Assembly: GCF_039524015.1 (NCBI RefSeq)
Contig: NZ_BAAAGF010000004.1
Location: 1 to 64,000, forward strand
Source of the DNA: Gaetbulibacter_B jejuensis
Lineage (GTDB): Bacteria > Bacteroidota > Bacteroidia > Flavobacteriales > Flavobacteriaceae
Length of the DNA: 64,000 nt
Reading direction: 5' to 3'
Both the position numbers and the translations under genes were made by a program. The notes beneath the pieces were generated by a model that was not told the origin of the DNA, searched no databases, and was given only the letters and a program-made list of their open reading frames with translations. Below, piece by piece: positions 37,217 to 47,600 of the stretch. The stretch's first letter is position 1. Each line of letters begins with the position of its first letter.

Positions 37217-38695
37217 ATGAGCAACGAAAGTAAATTTAACTTCTCTGAAGACGAGCAAATACAAAAAGATAAAGACAAAGCTGTAGAAGAGAAAAAAGAA
37301 GCTGTTAGAAAAGATGCAAAAGGACTTTTTGCTAGTATATCTAACTTTTTAAGTGAGCTTCTAGACTTTAGAGATGATACAGATAGAGACGCAACTATTG
37401 CTGCTATAAAAGCCGATATTCCTTTTAAAGGCGCAACGGCTTGGATTTTGGTGTGCTCAATAATGGTAGCTTCAGTAGGACTAAATGCTGATTCTCCTGC
37501 TGTTGTTATTGGTGCCATGTTAATTTCTCCATTAATGGGTCCTATTTTAGGTATTGGTATGTCTATTGCGCTCAACGATATTGATACACTTAAGAAATCA
37601 TTGATAAACTTAGCGATAATGATTGTGTTAAGTTTACTCACAGCCTTTTTGTTTTTTAAATTCTTTCCAACAGCTGATATACAAACCAATGAGATTTTTG
37701 GACGTACCAAACCAGATATTAGAGATGTGTTAATCGCTTTTTTTGGGGGAGCAGCTTTAATTATAGCTAGGACTAAAAAAGGAACAATAGCATCAGTTAT
37801 TTTTGGTGTTGCTATTGCAACAGCTTTAATGCCTCCTTTATGTACAGCAGGTTATGGACTAGCACATAACTGGGAGTTTTTCTTAGGAGCAATGAACCTG
37901 TTTACCATAAATACTATATTTATTGCTCTTGCCACTTTTATAGTATTAAAAGTGTTGCGTTTTCCTATGCTTAGATATGCAAACTCTAAAAAGAGAAAAC
38001 GTATTGCTCAGTTAGCGTCGTTAATTGCTATAGTAGTAATGATTTGGCCAACATTAAGTTTTATAGATTTTATTACAGAGACAAGGTTAAAAGGAGATTA
38101 TGAGAGTTTTATTGAAAATGAGGTAAAATCTAATAACGACCTTTGGTATCAAAAAGGAATACCTCATTATACTGATAAAAAAATAACACTATACTTTAAT
38201 GGTGAAATTTCTGAAGCTACTGAAACTGACTTAAGAAACGAGTTAAAACAATACAATAACATTAGTGATTTTACACTTGAGTTCTTTGGAAACAAAAACA
38301 GAAGCTTTGATAAATTATCTGATGCTTACGATAGAGCTATTAATGAACTAGATAGAAAAGACATGATTATTTCTGGTCTAGAACAAGAGATAAGAGAATT
38401 ACAACAAACCATTTCTGGGTTAAATGGTCAGTTAGAAACTAATAACACTTCAAATGCGGTTGCATTTTCTAGTTTAGCTAAAGATGCTAAAATTAAGTTT
38501 TCTGATTTAGACTATTTTGGATATTCAAAAAGACTAGAGTCTAAAGACTTTATAAAAGTAGATACAGTAACAATTGCTAATATTAAATGGAAAACCAACG
38601 TTAGTGATAGTATTGCTTTAGTAAAAGAAGGGGAGTTGCTAGCTTGGTTAAAGCAAACCCTTAAAACTGAAAAAATAAGTGTAAAGAGAGAATAG
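37217..38695 (+). CDS. DUF389 membrane protein with coiled-coil C-terminus (492 aa)
   Basis: Acidic/basic N-terminus (1-60), then a cluster of about six membrane helices (about 75-290) carrying the DUF389 hallmark GLNADSPAVVIGAMLISPLMGP-like region (about 95-117) and ATALMPPLCTAGYGLA. The C-terminal part (about 300-492) is soluble, with a coiled coil around residues 385-415. Function of DUF389 proteins is unknown; a transport role has been proposed. The gene end faces a convergent ABC transporter gene six bases away, and a 9-bp hairpin (38687-38713) spans both stop codons. Confidence 0.88.
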   Translation: MSNESKFNFSEDEQIQKDKDKAVEEKKEAVRKDAKGLFASISNFLSELLDFRDDTDRDATIAAIKADIPFKGATAWILVCSIMVASVGLNADSPAVVIGAMLISPLMGPILGIGMSIALNDIDTLKKSLINLAIMIVLSLLTAFLFFKFFPTADIQTNEIFGRTKPDIRDVLIAFFGGAALIIARTKKGTIASVIFGVAIATALMPPLCTAGYGLAHNWEFFLGAMNLFTINTIFIALATFIVLKVLRFPMLRYANSKKRKRIAQLASLIAIVVMIWPTLSFIDFITETRLKGDYESFIENEVKSNNDLWYQKGIPHYTDKKITLYFNGEISEATETDLRNELKQYNNISDFTLEFFGNKNRSFDKLSDAYDRAINELDRKDMIISGLEQEIRELQQTISGLNGQLETNNTSNAVAFSSLAKDAKIKFSDLDYFGYSKRLESKDFIKVDTVTIANIKWKTNVSDSIALVKEGELLAWLKQTLKTEKISVKRE

Positions 38696-38700
38696 TTTTT

Positions 38701-39468
38701 TTAGCTATTCTCTTCTAAGTACATTCTTCGTACTTTTTTAAATAATTCAGAAGAATATACAAAGTTTGTTACTGCTTCGTTGTCAGTTTTAAAAATAGTG
38801 TCTTTAGAGCCTTCCCATTCTTTTAGTCCGTTTTTAAGAAACACAATTTTTTCACCTATTTCCATCACTGAGTTCATATCATGGGAGTTTATTACAGTAG
38901 TAATGTTATACTCGTCAGTAATTTCTTGTATCAAGTTGTCAATAACAATTGCAGTTTTAGGATCTAAACCAGAGTTAGGTTCGTCGCAAAATAAATATTT
39001 AGGATTGTTTACAATAGCACGAGCAATGGCAACACGCTTTTGCATTCCACCACTAGCTTCACTTGGCATTTTATTGTGAGCATCGTCAAGATTAACACGC
39101 TTAAGCACAAAATCTACACGATCTTGCATTTCACTTTTACTTTGTTTAGTAAACATACGTAATGGGAACATTACATTTTCGGCAATCGTCATAGAGTCAA
39201 AAAGTGCACTCCCTTGAAATACCATGCCTATTTCGGCTCTTAAATTTCGTTTTTCATCAGGACTTAGCTTGCTAAATATTTTTCCTTCGTAAGCAATAGA
39301 GCCTTCTTCATAATCAAATAAACCCAACAAACATTTTAAAAAAACTGTTTTACCAGAACCACTTTGCCCAATAATAAGATTGGTTTTGCCTTTTTCAAAA
39401 GAGGTTGTAATTCCTTTTAAAATATGAGCTTCTCCAAACGATTTATGTAAATTTTTAACTTCTATCAT
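38701..39468 (-). CDS. ABC transporter ATP-binding protein, MlaF-like (255 aa)
   Basis: ATPase of a phospholipid-type (Mla) ABC transporter. Seen: Walker A GQSGSGKT (about 36-43), the signature ASGGMQKRVAIARAI, Walker B YLFCDEPNSGLDP and the His switch INSHDM. The frame is open upstream to 39528, but ATG 39468 overlaps the permease stop by one base (TAATG) and gives the usual MIEVKNLHKSF start, so I use it. With MlaE it would move lipids between inner and outer membrane. Confidence 0.93.
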   Translation of the reverse strand: MIEVKNLHKSFGEAHILKGITTSFEKGKTNLIIGQSGSGKTVFLKCLLGLFDYEEGSIAYEGKIFSKLSPDEKRNLRAEIGMVFQGSALFDSMTIAENVMFPLRMFTKQSKSEMQDRVDFVLKRVNLDDAHNKMPSEASGGMQKRVAIARAIVNNPKYLFCDEPNSGLDPKTAIVIDNLIQEITDEYNITTVINSHDMNSVMEIGEKIVFLKNGLKEWEGSKDTIFKTDNEAVTNFVYSSELFKKVRRMYLEENS

Positions 39469-40205
39469 TAGCCTAATAACAAACTGGTTAGTAAAAAGTT
39501 TAAGAGAATAATTACAACACTGGTCCAAACAAATGAGGTTGTACTAGCTTTACCTACTTCAAGAGCTCCACCTTTCATATAATATCCATAAAATGAAGGT
39601 ATGGTTGCTAAAATAAAAGCAAAAACAATGGTTTTTATAAACGCATATGTAATATGGAAAGGGATAAAATCTGTTTGAATACCTATAACGTAATCTTCCA
39701 ATGTACCATAACCACCATACACACATGCAGCCATACCACCAAGAACGCCTAAAAACATTGCAATGGAAATCACAAAAGGATAAAGCATAAGCGAAATGAA
39801 TTTAGGGAAAACAAGATAGTTTAACGAGTTGATTCCCATAACTTCTAGAGCATCAATTTGCTCGGTTACTCGCATAGTTCCTATGCTTGAGGTAATAAAA
39901 GAACCCACTTTACCAGCCATAATAATAGAGATAAACGTTGGAGCAAATTCTAGCACTATCGATTGTCGAGTTGCAAAACCAACAAGGTATTTTGGTATTA
40001 AAGGGTTGTTGATGTTTAATGACGTTTGTATTGCAACAACGCCTCCAACAAAAAAGGCTATAAATGCAACAATGCCTAAAGAGCCAATAACTAAATCGTC
40101 AATGTCTTTTAATATCAACTGCTTCATTACGCTCCACTTCGTAGGCTTGCGGAACATTTCAGCAATCATCAAAAAATATTTACCAATATTATGAAGGTAC
40201 GTCAT
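39468..40205 (-). CDS. ABC transporter permease, MlaE family (245 aa)
   Basis: Integral membrane subunit of the Mla-type lipid transporter, with an N-terminal amphipathic segment and five to six hydrophobic helices. The family region around the central GKVGSFITSSIGTMRVTEQIDALEVMG (about 98-124) is present, including the GTMRVTEQIDALE core. The stop overlaps the ATPase start (TAATG). The MlaD-like substrate-binding gene, which follows in many operons, is not next to it here; it would have to be elsewhere. Confidence 0.92.
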   Translation of the reverse strand: MTYLHNIGKYFLMIAEMFRKPTKWSVMKQLILKDIDDLVIGSLGIVAFIAFFVGGVVAIQTSLNINNPLIPKYLVGFATRQSIVLEFAPTFISIIMAGKVGSFITSSIGTMRVTEQIDALEVMGINSLNYLVFPKFISLMLYPFVISIAMFLGVLGGMAACVYGGYGTLEDYVIGIQTDFIPFHITYAFIKTIVFAFILATIPSFYGYYMKGGALEVGKASTTSFVWTSVVIILLNFLLTSLLLG

Positions 40206-40285
40206 AGTATAATTTGTTACTGCTAAAGTAAAAAAAACTTACAGGTATTTAACCTTAATTTTAAATTATGATGTTTTAAAATCTG

Positions 40286-40293
40286 TATTTTTG
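40286..40293 (+). promoter_or_regulatory. -7 box of the alkaline phosphatase gene
   Basis: TATTTTTG matches TAnnTTTG, 23 bases before the start codon. Confidence 0.45.
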
Positions 40294-40316
40294 GGCTTCG
40301 TTTACAAATCACAACA

Positions 40317-41981
40317 ATGAAAAGACATTTAACACTATTAGTATTATTAGTAATTACTCTATCATGTAAAGCCCAACATGAAATTACAGAGATAGAAACT
40401 CAGTATGAGCATGATTTAACTTCAAGACCAAAATTGGTTGTAGGTATTGTAGTTGACCAAATGAGATACGATTACTTAACACGTTTTTATAATCGTTTTG
40501 GAGAAGGTGGATTTAAACGAATGATTAACGAAGGGTTTAACTGTAAGAACAACCATTTCAATTACATTCCAACAAAAACAGGACCAGGACATGCATCGGT
40601 TTATACAGGAACTACACCAAAATATCATGGCATAATTGCTAATGATTGGTATGATAAAGACGCTAAACAAATGGTGTACTGTGCAGGAGATGACACGGTG
40701 GAATCAGTAGGGACAACAAGTTCTTCAGGAAAAATGTCACCACAACGCATGTTAACTACCAGTTTTGCTGATGAAAATAGATTGTTTACTCAAATGCGAG
40801 GAAAGACTATTGGTATTTCTATGAAAGATAGAGGAGCAATTTTACCTGCAGGACATACTGCTAATGGAGCATATTGGTTTCATGGTAAAAATGAAGGAAA
40901 ATGGATATCGAGTACTTTTTACATGAATGATCTTCCGCAATGGGTTAAGGATTTTAATAATTCAAATGTTGCGCAATCTTATTTTAAAGTTTGGAATACC
41001 TTATACGATATTAATACTTATGTTGAAAGCGGTAGCGATTTAAACAATTTTGAAGGAGGATTTAAAGGTAAGGAAACAGCAACTTTTCCTTATGACTTGG
41101 CTGCTTTAAAAGACTCTAATGGAGGTTTTGATATTCTTAAAGCAACTGCTTATGGAAACGACCTTACTACAGATTTTGCTTTAGCTGCAATTGATGGAGA
41201 GCAATTGGGTAAAGATAATATCACTGATGTTTTGGTTTTAAGTTACTCAAGTACTGATTATGTTGGGCACAATTTTGGTGTGAATTCTAAAGAAGTTCAA
41301 GATACATACCTTAGACTAGATAAAGACTTAGAGCGATTATTTAATCATTTAGATGCAACAGTTGGTAAAGGAGAATATACTGTGTTTTTAACAGCAGATC
41401 ATGGAGCTGTTGATGTGCCTTCATATTTACAATCGGTTAAAATTCCTGCTGGGTATTTAAATAACTCAAAAACTAAAGCTGATTTTAATGAGTTTATGAC
41501 TGCTACGTTTGGAGCGTCTGATTTAGTTGAAAATGTAAGCAACGACCAAATATTTTTAAATAGAGAGAAACTAAAAACTCTAGATTTAGACTTAGATGAT
41601 GTACAAGAAGCTATTGTTGATGAGTTAATTACTTATGAAAATGTATATAAAGTGTATTCATCTAAAACAATGAGTACAATGTCTTTTGACTCAGGAGTAG
41701 AGCAATTACTTCAAAAAGGGTATAATCAAAGACGTTCTGGAGATATTTTGGTAGTGCCAAATCCAGCACATATTTCATACAGTAAAACAGGTTCAACTCA
41801 TGGCAGTGGGTTAAATTATGATACACATGTGCCTTTATTATTCTTCGGAAAAGGAATTAAGCATGGAGAAACATTTCAAAAAACCGTAATACCTGATATT
41901 GCACCAACAATTTCGGCATTTTTAGGTATTAGTTTTCCTAATGGTGCAACAGGACAACCTTTAGGGTTTGTTTTAGATTAG
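40317..41981 (+). CDS. PafA-type alkaline phosphatase, exported (554 aa)
   Basis: Predicted secreted phosphomonoesterase of the PafA family common in Bacteroidota, which releases phosphate from organic compounds and is typically not repressed by phosphate. Seen: signal peptide (about 1-20; LSCKAQ could be a variant lipobox or a signal peptidase I site); GIVVDQMRYDYL with the first metal Asp; the nucleophile region IPTKTGPGHASVYTGT (Thr88 fits); metal ligands in SYSSTDYVGHNFG and LTADHGAVD; and the late GSTHGSGLNYDTHVPL. Length fits. Single gene ended by a terminator. Confidence 0.9.
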   Translation: MKRHLTLLVLLVITLSCKAQHEITEIETQYEHDLTSRPKLVVGIVVDQMRYDYLTRFYNRFGEGGFKRMINEGFNCKNNHFNYIPTKTGPGHASVYTGTTPKYHGIIANDWYDKDAKQMVYCAGDDTVESVGTTSSSGKMSPQRMLTTSFADENRLFTQMRGKTIGISMKDRGAILPAGHTANGAYWFHGKNEGKWISSTFYMNDLPQWVKDFNNSNVAQSYFKVWNTLYDINTYVESGSDLNNFEGGFKGKETATFPYDLAALKDSNGGFDILKATAYGNDLTTDFALAAIDGEQLGKDNITDVLVLSYSSTDYVGHNFGVNSKEVQDTYLRLDKDLERLFNHLDATVGKGEYTVFLTADHGAVDVPSYLQSVKIPAGYLNNSKTKADFNEFMTATFGASDLVENVSNDQIFLNREKLKTLDLDLDDVQEAIVDELITYENVYKVYSSKTMSTMSFDSGVEQLLQKGYNQRRSGDILVVPNPAHISYSKTGSTHGSGLNYDTHVPLLFFGKGIKHGETFQKTVIPDIAPTISAFLGISFPNGATGQPLGFVLD

Positions 41982-42004
41982 TTTTTGTGTGTCTTAACAT
42001 CTAT

Positions 42005-42039
42005 AAAAAAGCTGATTAGATTGTCTAATCAGCTTTTTT
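42005..42039. terminator. Bidirectional terminator
   Basis: GCTGATTAGA pairs with TCTAATCAGC around a 3-base loop, flanked by six A and six T. It lies between convergent genes and serves both. Confidence 0.88.
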
Positions 42040-42061
42040 AGTAACTATGCTAAAGGTTGTA

Positions 42062-44611
42062 TTATTTTAATAATATATTTTTATGTTGAGATGTTCCGTT
42101 TTCTAGTGTAACCTTCATTATGTAATATCCTCTAGGTAATCGGTTTACATCAATTTGCTGTGAAAGTGAATTTACAGAGTTATGAATTTGAGTTGGTTTT
42201 CCATGGATGTTGTAAATTTCAATTGCAGCTATCTTTGAGTTTTCACTTGAAACAGATAGCTTATTGGTAGCTGGATTAGGGAAAACATTTATACTGTCTT
42301 GAGCTTTTCTTGATAATGCTGAGCAACTTCCATTAAGAAATTCAAAATGATCATCAACCCATTTAAGGGTACACCATGGTGTTTCAGAGCCACAGTTTGA
42401 TATGATTTTAAAAGATAGGCATTCTTTATATTTTCCAATCAAATTTTTCAGGTCAAAATAGTTGTAAGAGGTAACATGAGTATTAACACCATTCTCTGAA
42501 GGGTCATAATCAATATCACACTTAGGGTTTTCGGTAAAAAGTATGGTGTATTGTTCAGCTTCTTCCTCAGGATCCCATATTAAAAGAAGTCCATCTTCTT
42601 CTAGTTTAACTTCTTTTATTTCATTACACTCAATTGGGCATGGTTCAAATGATATGCCTTCAATAGTTTTTAAAACCTCATACATATTGCCATTGAAATC
42701 TTGATATGATGTCGTAATTCTAAAGTTATAATTCCCTACAAGACCATTTATAAAATATGAATCTAAGATTTCGAAACAAAAGTTACCATTGATAATAGAT
42801 GGATTTCCTGGAAGACTATAAATAACTTGATTGTTATTGTCTATATCTATAATGTCAAGTTCCATATTAAACAAGTAAGGACCAGTTACATCATCATAAC
42901 AATATGTCCCACATATTTCAAAGCTAAAACCATTAATAAGATCTAAATCATCACATTTAGGTATTTCAGAAGAAACCTGTATTGGATTTTCATCACATGG
43001 ATTTGGTGCTTCGCATGCATCAAAAGAAAGCTTATAAGCAGTATAGCTTAATTCGCAAATTCCATTACTAGTTGTTAAATTAGCATTAATTCGAAAAGCA
43101 TAATTTCCACTATTGTTGGCGTTAGCCATTATTTGCCAATCAATAACATAGTTAATATAGAGTATTCCGTTTTGAAATAGACCACTGTCAATAGCAGAAG
43201 TGGGAAGGGTCGCGAAAATTTGGTTATTATCTAAGTCAATAATATCTAAACTAAAATTGTTACTGTAATAATCTGCATTTGCTTGGTTTAAATCATAGCC
43301 TGCAGGTGTAATAATTTTAGTGTTTAAATTAAAATACCAAAATTCCTCTAAACTTTCACAATTAGGGATTTTATTTTCTATAGTAATACTTGTGCCTTCA
43401 CATGGGTCTGTGTCACAGTTATTCGTATTGTTCTGAATTTGGACCTGTTGAGGTAGTTTTCTAGTAACTCTTCCTAAATCGATTTGGTTTGATTGATAGT
43501 TGCAACCAAGTCCAAGGGTGTTTGGAGAATTAATAACATCTAATTTCGTTCCGCTCTTAGGAACATAAATTTTATTGTCAATACCACGTACTAGGGTAGG
43601 TGAATTAGATAAACCATTTCCACCTTGAAAAGAATTTAATATAATTCCTGATAAGTAAGGTGAAGATGTTTGTAGGTTCATTTGTCCTATATTATAGGAG
43701 TTATTAGTTTCATCAGCAAGTATTGAGTATAGTACTTGACTGTTTTGCGAAAATTCAAAAGCTTGAAAAGGTTCATAAGGACTAGGGTTTGGATTGCTAG
43801 GATTAACATAACTAGAATTTCCTTTTTCATAAGTAAATGTTCCTGTTGAGTTGTCAAAAGTAAATACATATGCTCTATTTACTCTTGTAAAGCCATATGG
43901 TGGAGGGTCGTTGTCAATCAGTACTTTGGCATAAGCTATACGCTGCATATTAGGTGAAATACTGATTCCAGATGTGCCTTTAAAACCAAAATGGTATTCT
44001 GAAAATTGATCTTCTGGTGTTATTACAGGTGTGTTTGAAATACCATTAGAGGTTATTAATATAGAGAGCAATTCATCAAAAGGGTTTAATATCAACCAAT
44101 ATGATTCTCCATCGGCATGAGTTGCTACAGTCATATGATTTTCTCTACGGATTTCATCCTTTTCTGCAATCGGCAATAAATTTAAATTAGTGTTGAGGTT
44201 AGTAATTGTATTGTTCTCTATATCTACAATTGAATAAAAATAGTCGTCTCCTATGGTTGGATGATCAATTAATATTGTAAATACATAATATTTATTGCAA
44301 TCCCCTGGCATTGGTACAATTGAAACAGTTCTTGATCCTCCGTTTAATCCAGAACCAATAACTTGGTGGTTACCGTTCCACACAGTACTGCCATCTGTAT
44401 AAAATAATAGGTTGCCGTCATCATCACTTACTGTTGCTGACTGATAATGAAGGTTAGTAGTTTGTCCATCAAAAATAGGAGTAGCAGCACCATTAAAATT
44501 AAGACCAGCTCCATTTCCAAAATACCAATTAGCATTTTCTTGTTGCCCAAAACTAATCATGTTAAAACACAAAAAGATAAGGAGAGTTAATTTGTAAAAG
44601 TTTAGTTTCAT
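42062..44611 (-). CDS. T9SS-sorted surface protein with propeller-like N-terminus (849 aa)
   Basis: Signal peptide (1-22, ending ISFGQ). Residues about 23-385 form a propeller-like domain typical of large Flavobacteriia surface proteins (ANWYFGNGAGLNF, FYTDGSTVWN). Two tandem modules of about 135 residues follow (about 398-660), each with paired Cys and an LDIID-DNN core. A fibronectin-type-like domain (about 661-755) comes next, and the last 80 residues are a T9SS sorting domain (INVFPNPATNKL ... LPRGYYIMKV). It is exported by T9SS and processed by PorU. It lies 60 bases after the CHAT gene on the same strand and may be its partner. Confidence 0.88.
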   Translation of the reverse strand: MKLNFYKLTLLIFLCFNMISFGQQENANWYFGNGAGLNFNGAATPIFDGQTTNLHYQSATVSDDDGNLLFYTDGSTVWNGNHQVIGSGLNGGSRTVSIVPMPGDCNKYYVFTILIDHPTIGDDYFYSIVDIENNTITNLNTNLNLLPIAEKDEIRRENHMTVATHADGESYWLILNPFDELLSILITSNGISNTPVITPEDQFSEYHFGFKGTSGISISPNMQRIAYAKVLIDNDPPPYGFTRVNRAYVFTFDNSTGTFTYEKGNSSYVNPSNPNPSPYEPFQAFEFSQNSQVLYSILADETNNSYNIGQMNLQTSSPYLSGIILNSFQGGNGLSNSPTLVRGIDNKIYVPKSGTKLDVINSPNTLGLGCNYQSNQIDLGRVTRKLPQQVQIQNNTNNCDTDPCEGTSITIENKIPNCESLEEFWYFNLNTKIITPAGYDLNQANADYYSNNFSLDIIDLDNNQIFATLPTSAIDSGLFQNGILYINYVIDWQIMANANNSGNYAFRINANLTTSNGICELSYTAYKLSFDACEAPNPCDENPIQVSSEIPKCDDLDLINGFSFEICGTYCYDDVTGPYLFNMELDIIDIDNNNQVIYSLPGNPSIINGNFCFEILDSYFINGLVGNYNFRITTSYQDFNGNMYEVLKTIEGISFEPCPIECNEIKEVKLEEDGLLLIWDPEEEAEQYTILFTENPKCDIDYDPSENGVNTHVTSYNYFDLKNLIGKYKECLSFKIISNCGSETPWCTLKWVDDHFEFLNGSCSALSRKAQDSINVFPNPATNKLSVSSENSKIAAIEIYNIHGKPTQIHNSVNSLSQQIDVNRLPRGYYIMKVTLENGTSQHKNILLK

Positions 44612-44670
44612 AAAATTTGAATTTAATTAAACAATTGATTGTATAATCTTGTTCAATAGTTTCAAATTTG

Positions 44671-47600
44671 TTACCCGATTTTTTTTGTTTTTTTTCTACG
44701 AAACATAAAAACTCCAAAGCAAAGAGTGATAAAAGCACCAATATAATAGTAAATATTAGAAGAGGTACTACTAAGCTTCACAGTGTTAGTATCACCTAAA
44801 ATATAGAAGCTACCCCAATAATAGGGATGAGAAGTGAAAACATTTGTAGTATTTAAATAGTCAATCTTAGCTTGCTGAAGTGCTTTGCTTTTAGTTATTC
44901 CTTTTTTTAAGTTTTTATAAAAAAGCTTCATTATTTCTGGAGTGGTTTCATCTGATATTTTCCATCTACTTAGCATTAGGCTTTTAGCTCCTGCATATTG
45001 AAAAGCATTGCCTAAGCTTAAAATACCTTCTCCTTTATTTATTTTGCCTACTCCAGTATTACAAGCGCTTAACACAACTAAGTCAGCAGGAATATTAACA
45101 GTGTATAATTCATGACCATAAAGTATGTTATCTTCTTTGTTGTTTTTTAAAGATTCTGAAAAATGTATTTTAATGATTTCGGGATTTAAGCTATCTATTT
45201 CAGCATGTAATGCAAGGTGAATTAATTTGTATTTGTTAACGTAGGTTTTAAAATTTGTCTCATTGGCATCGTCATCAAAAAAGTATTTGCCTTTAAACAC
45301 TTGAGAGAGTTCCGTGATTTCCTTTCTAGAACCTGGTAAATCAATTTCGTTGTTATTTAATATCGAATCATTAATGGTATATGAAAAAGCCATACATTCA
45401 TTAAGTATATCTTTAGAACTATGTTTTAAGTTACTTTCATAGAGCATGCTTGCTGAATTAGCATAACTAATCGCATAGTCGTAGAGTAAATAGTTTGGCT
45501 TATGGTTTGGTCTTGTATAGTCAGAATTAATTAGAAGGTCAAATTGCAAATGCCATAGAGACTCATCTGGGACTATAATTAATTTATTGCCTTTAAAGTT
45601 TTCTTTGATAGGTTTTATTAATTGTTGATATAAATCTGATGCGGTTTTTGTAAAAGCATTTTCGTCTTTATTTATGATATTAGTATTAAAAACTTGAATG
45701 GTCTCATCTAAGTTTTTAACATCAAGGGTTTTAATGTCAATAGTACTTTTAGTAATTATGTAAACCGTAATGTGTGTTTGTGATTTAAAAAACTCAATAA
45801 ACGTTGTTTCTTCATCTAAATGGCTTTGAATTTCTGAAATACTTACTATTGGTTTTTCGTATTTCAAACCATAATATTTGGGAAAATCTTTTTCAATTCT
45901 CTGTTCTAGAGAGTCTTTGCTTTTGTTGATGTCAAACAATCTACCTTCTAAGGTGTATATTTTTGTAGTATCGATAACTTTATTAGAAATCTCTTTAATA
46001 ATTTGAGAGGTTAGTTTAGAAATTTCATTGTTTAAGTAGTTTTCTAACGTTATAATTTCAGTATTCACATTTGAAACTTCTTTTACTTTTGAGTTTTTGG
46101 CAAGCTCTCTTAATACATTAGCTCTGCTTTTTTCTGAGTAATAGAAAATACTATCTTTTGATACAATATTTTCGTCTAGACTATGCATTAATAGTCCAGT
46201 TTCTATGATTTTTCCATAGATAGTTTTTGTTGTGCTCGAAAATTTGATTTTGTCATTGTAGTTTCTTTTAGTGTTGCGTAGCCAATTAATTAAAGACTCT
46301 GCCTTTTTATAAAATTTATTGCTCTCTATTAAGTACTCTTTATTATCAGAAACTAGATATAACTCTAGTAATATGTCAGCTTTGGTTTTTGTAGCGTCAA
46401 GTTGTAGCTTATTGCTTAAGTAGCTAATTGATTGAAAGAACTCAGGTTTGTTTTGTTGATTAAGACTCCCCAAATAATTAGCTCTAATAGCTTCATTATT
46501 ATAGTCTAGTGCTTTTTCGTAATCATTGAGTTTTAGATAAACTTTTGCTATGTTGTTTAGAGACTCAATAGTGTTGATGTTATTTTTGCCAAAATATTTT
46601 ATCCTAATTTTTAGAGATTCTTGAATGTTCTCTAGTGCTTTTGAATAGTCTTCAATATCATAATAAACCGAAGCTAGGTGAGCATATGAAAACGAAGCTA
46701 TTATTTTACTTCTTTGATTATTAGCTTTGTTGAGGAGTGTTATTGCTTTTTCAATATATGGAATACCGCGTTCATCACCATAAATTCTTCCTAATTGACT
46801 GTATGGAAAGTGAAGTGTAAAATGGTCTTTTCCGTACATTTTAGTAGCCATTTCAAGCGCTTTTTTAGTGTGAAATAAGCTCTCTTCTTTAAAACCTCTG
46901 TCTAAGTAAGACATACCAAGATTGAAATGAATCCTCAATTGGCTTTGATGTGTGTCTAATCCATAGTGTAAAACACTTAAGCTTAAAGCTTTTTGAAAAT
47001 ACTTTTCACCTTCATTAAACTCTTTATTTTGATTGTAGATAAGCCCTAATTGGTTATATATTTCTATAAAGTATGGATGATTAGTTTCGTCATGGTATGC
47101 TTCTTTTGAAAACTCATAAGTGTTTTTAAAATTTACAAAAGCTGCTTCAAAATCTCCTTGATCATAGTTAATTTGTCCAAAGGTTTCACTTATTTTAGCT
47201 TTTAAAGCTTTATCCTTAGGGGATTCATTTTGTAAAGAATTTAAAGCTAAGTTTAAATGTTCTATCGCGTCTTTATAATTACCACTTCTGTGATATGTTC
47301 TTGCTAAATTATAATAGCAGTATGAGAGGTTGTAGCTGTTGTCTTTTATAAACTCTAGGCTAATGCTTAAAGCCATTTTGAGGTCTTTTTTTGATTGATC
47401 AAAATTACCCTTAACGCGCTCAATAGTTCCAATGCTGTTTAGAGCAATTACTTCTTCCAATTTAGCTTTAATGTTATTTTGTCTACTAATGTTTAGAGCC
47501 TTTGTGGCAGTAACTAAAGCTTCTTCAGTATTATTTTTTGAGATGTATGCTCGAGAAAGTAAATTATAAGATTCAGCTGTTTTTAAGTGTTTTTTTGAAG

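Noticed and set aside
39469..39528. Longer start for the ABC ATPase
   Set aside because: It would overlap the permease by 60 bases; ATG 39468 gives a TAATG overlap and the normal MIEVKNLHKSF start.
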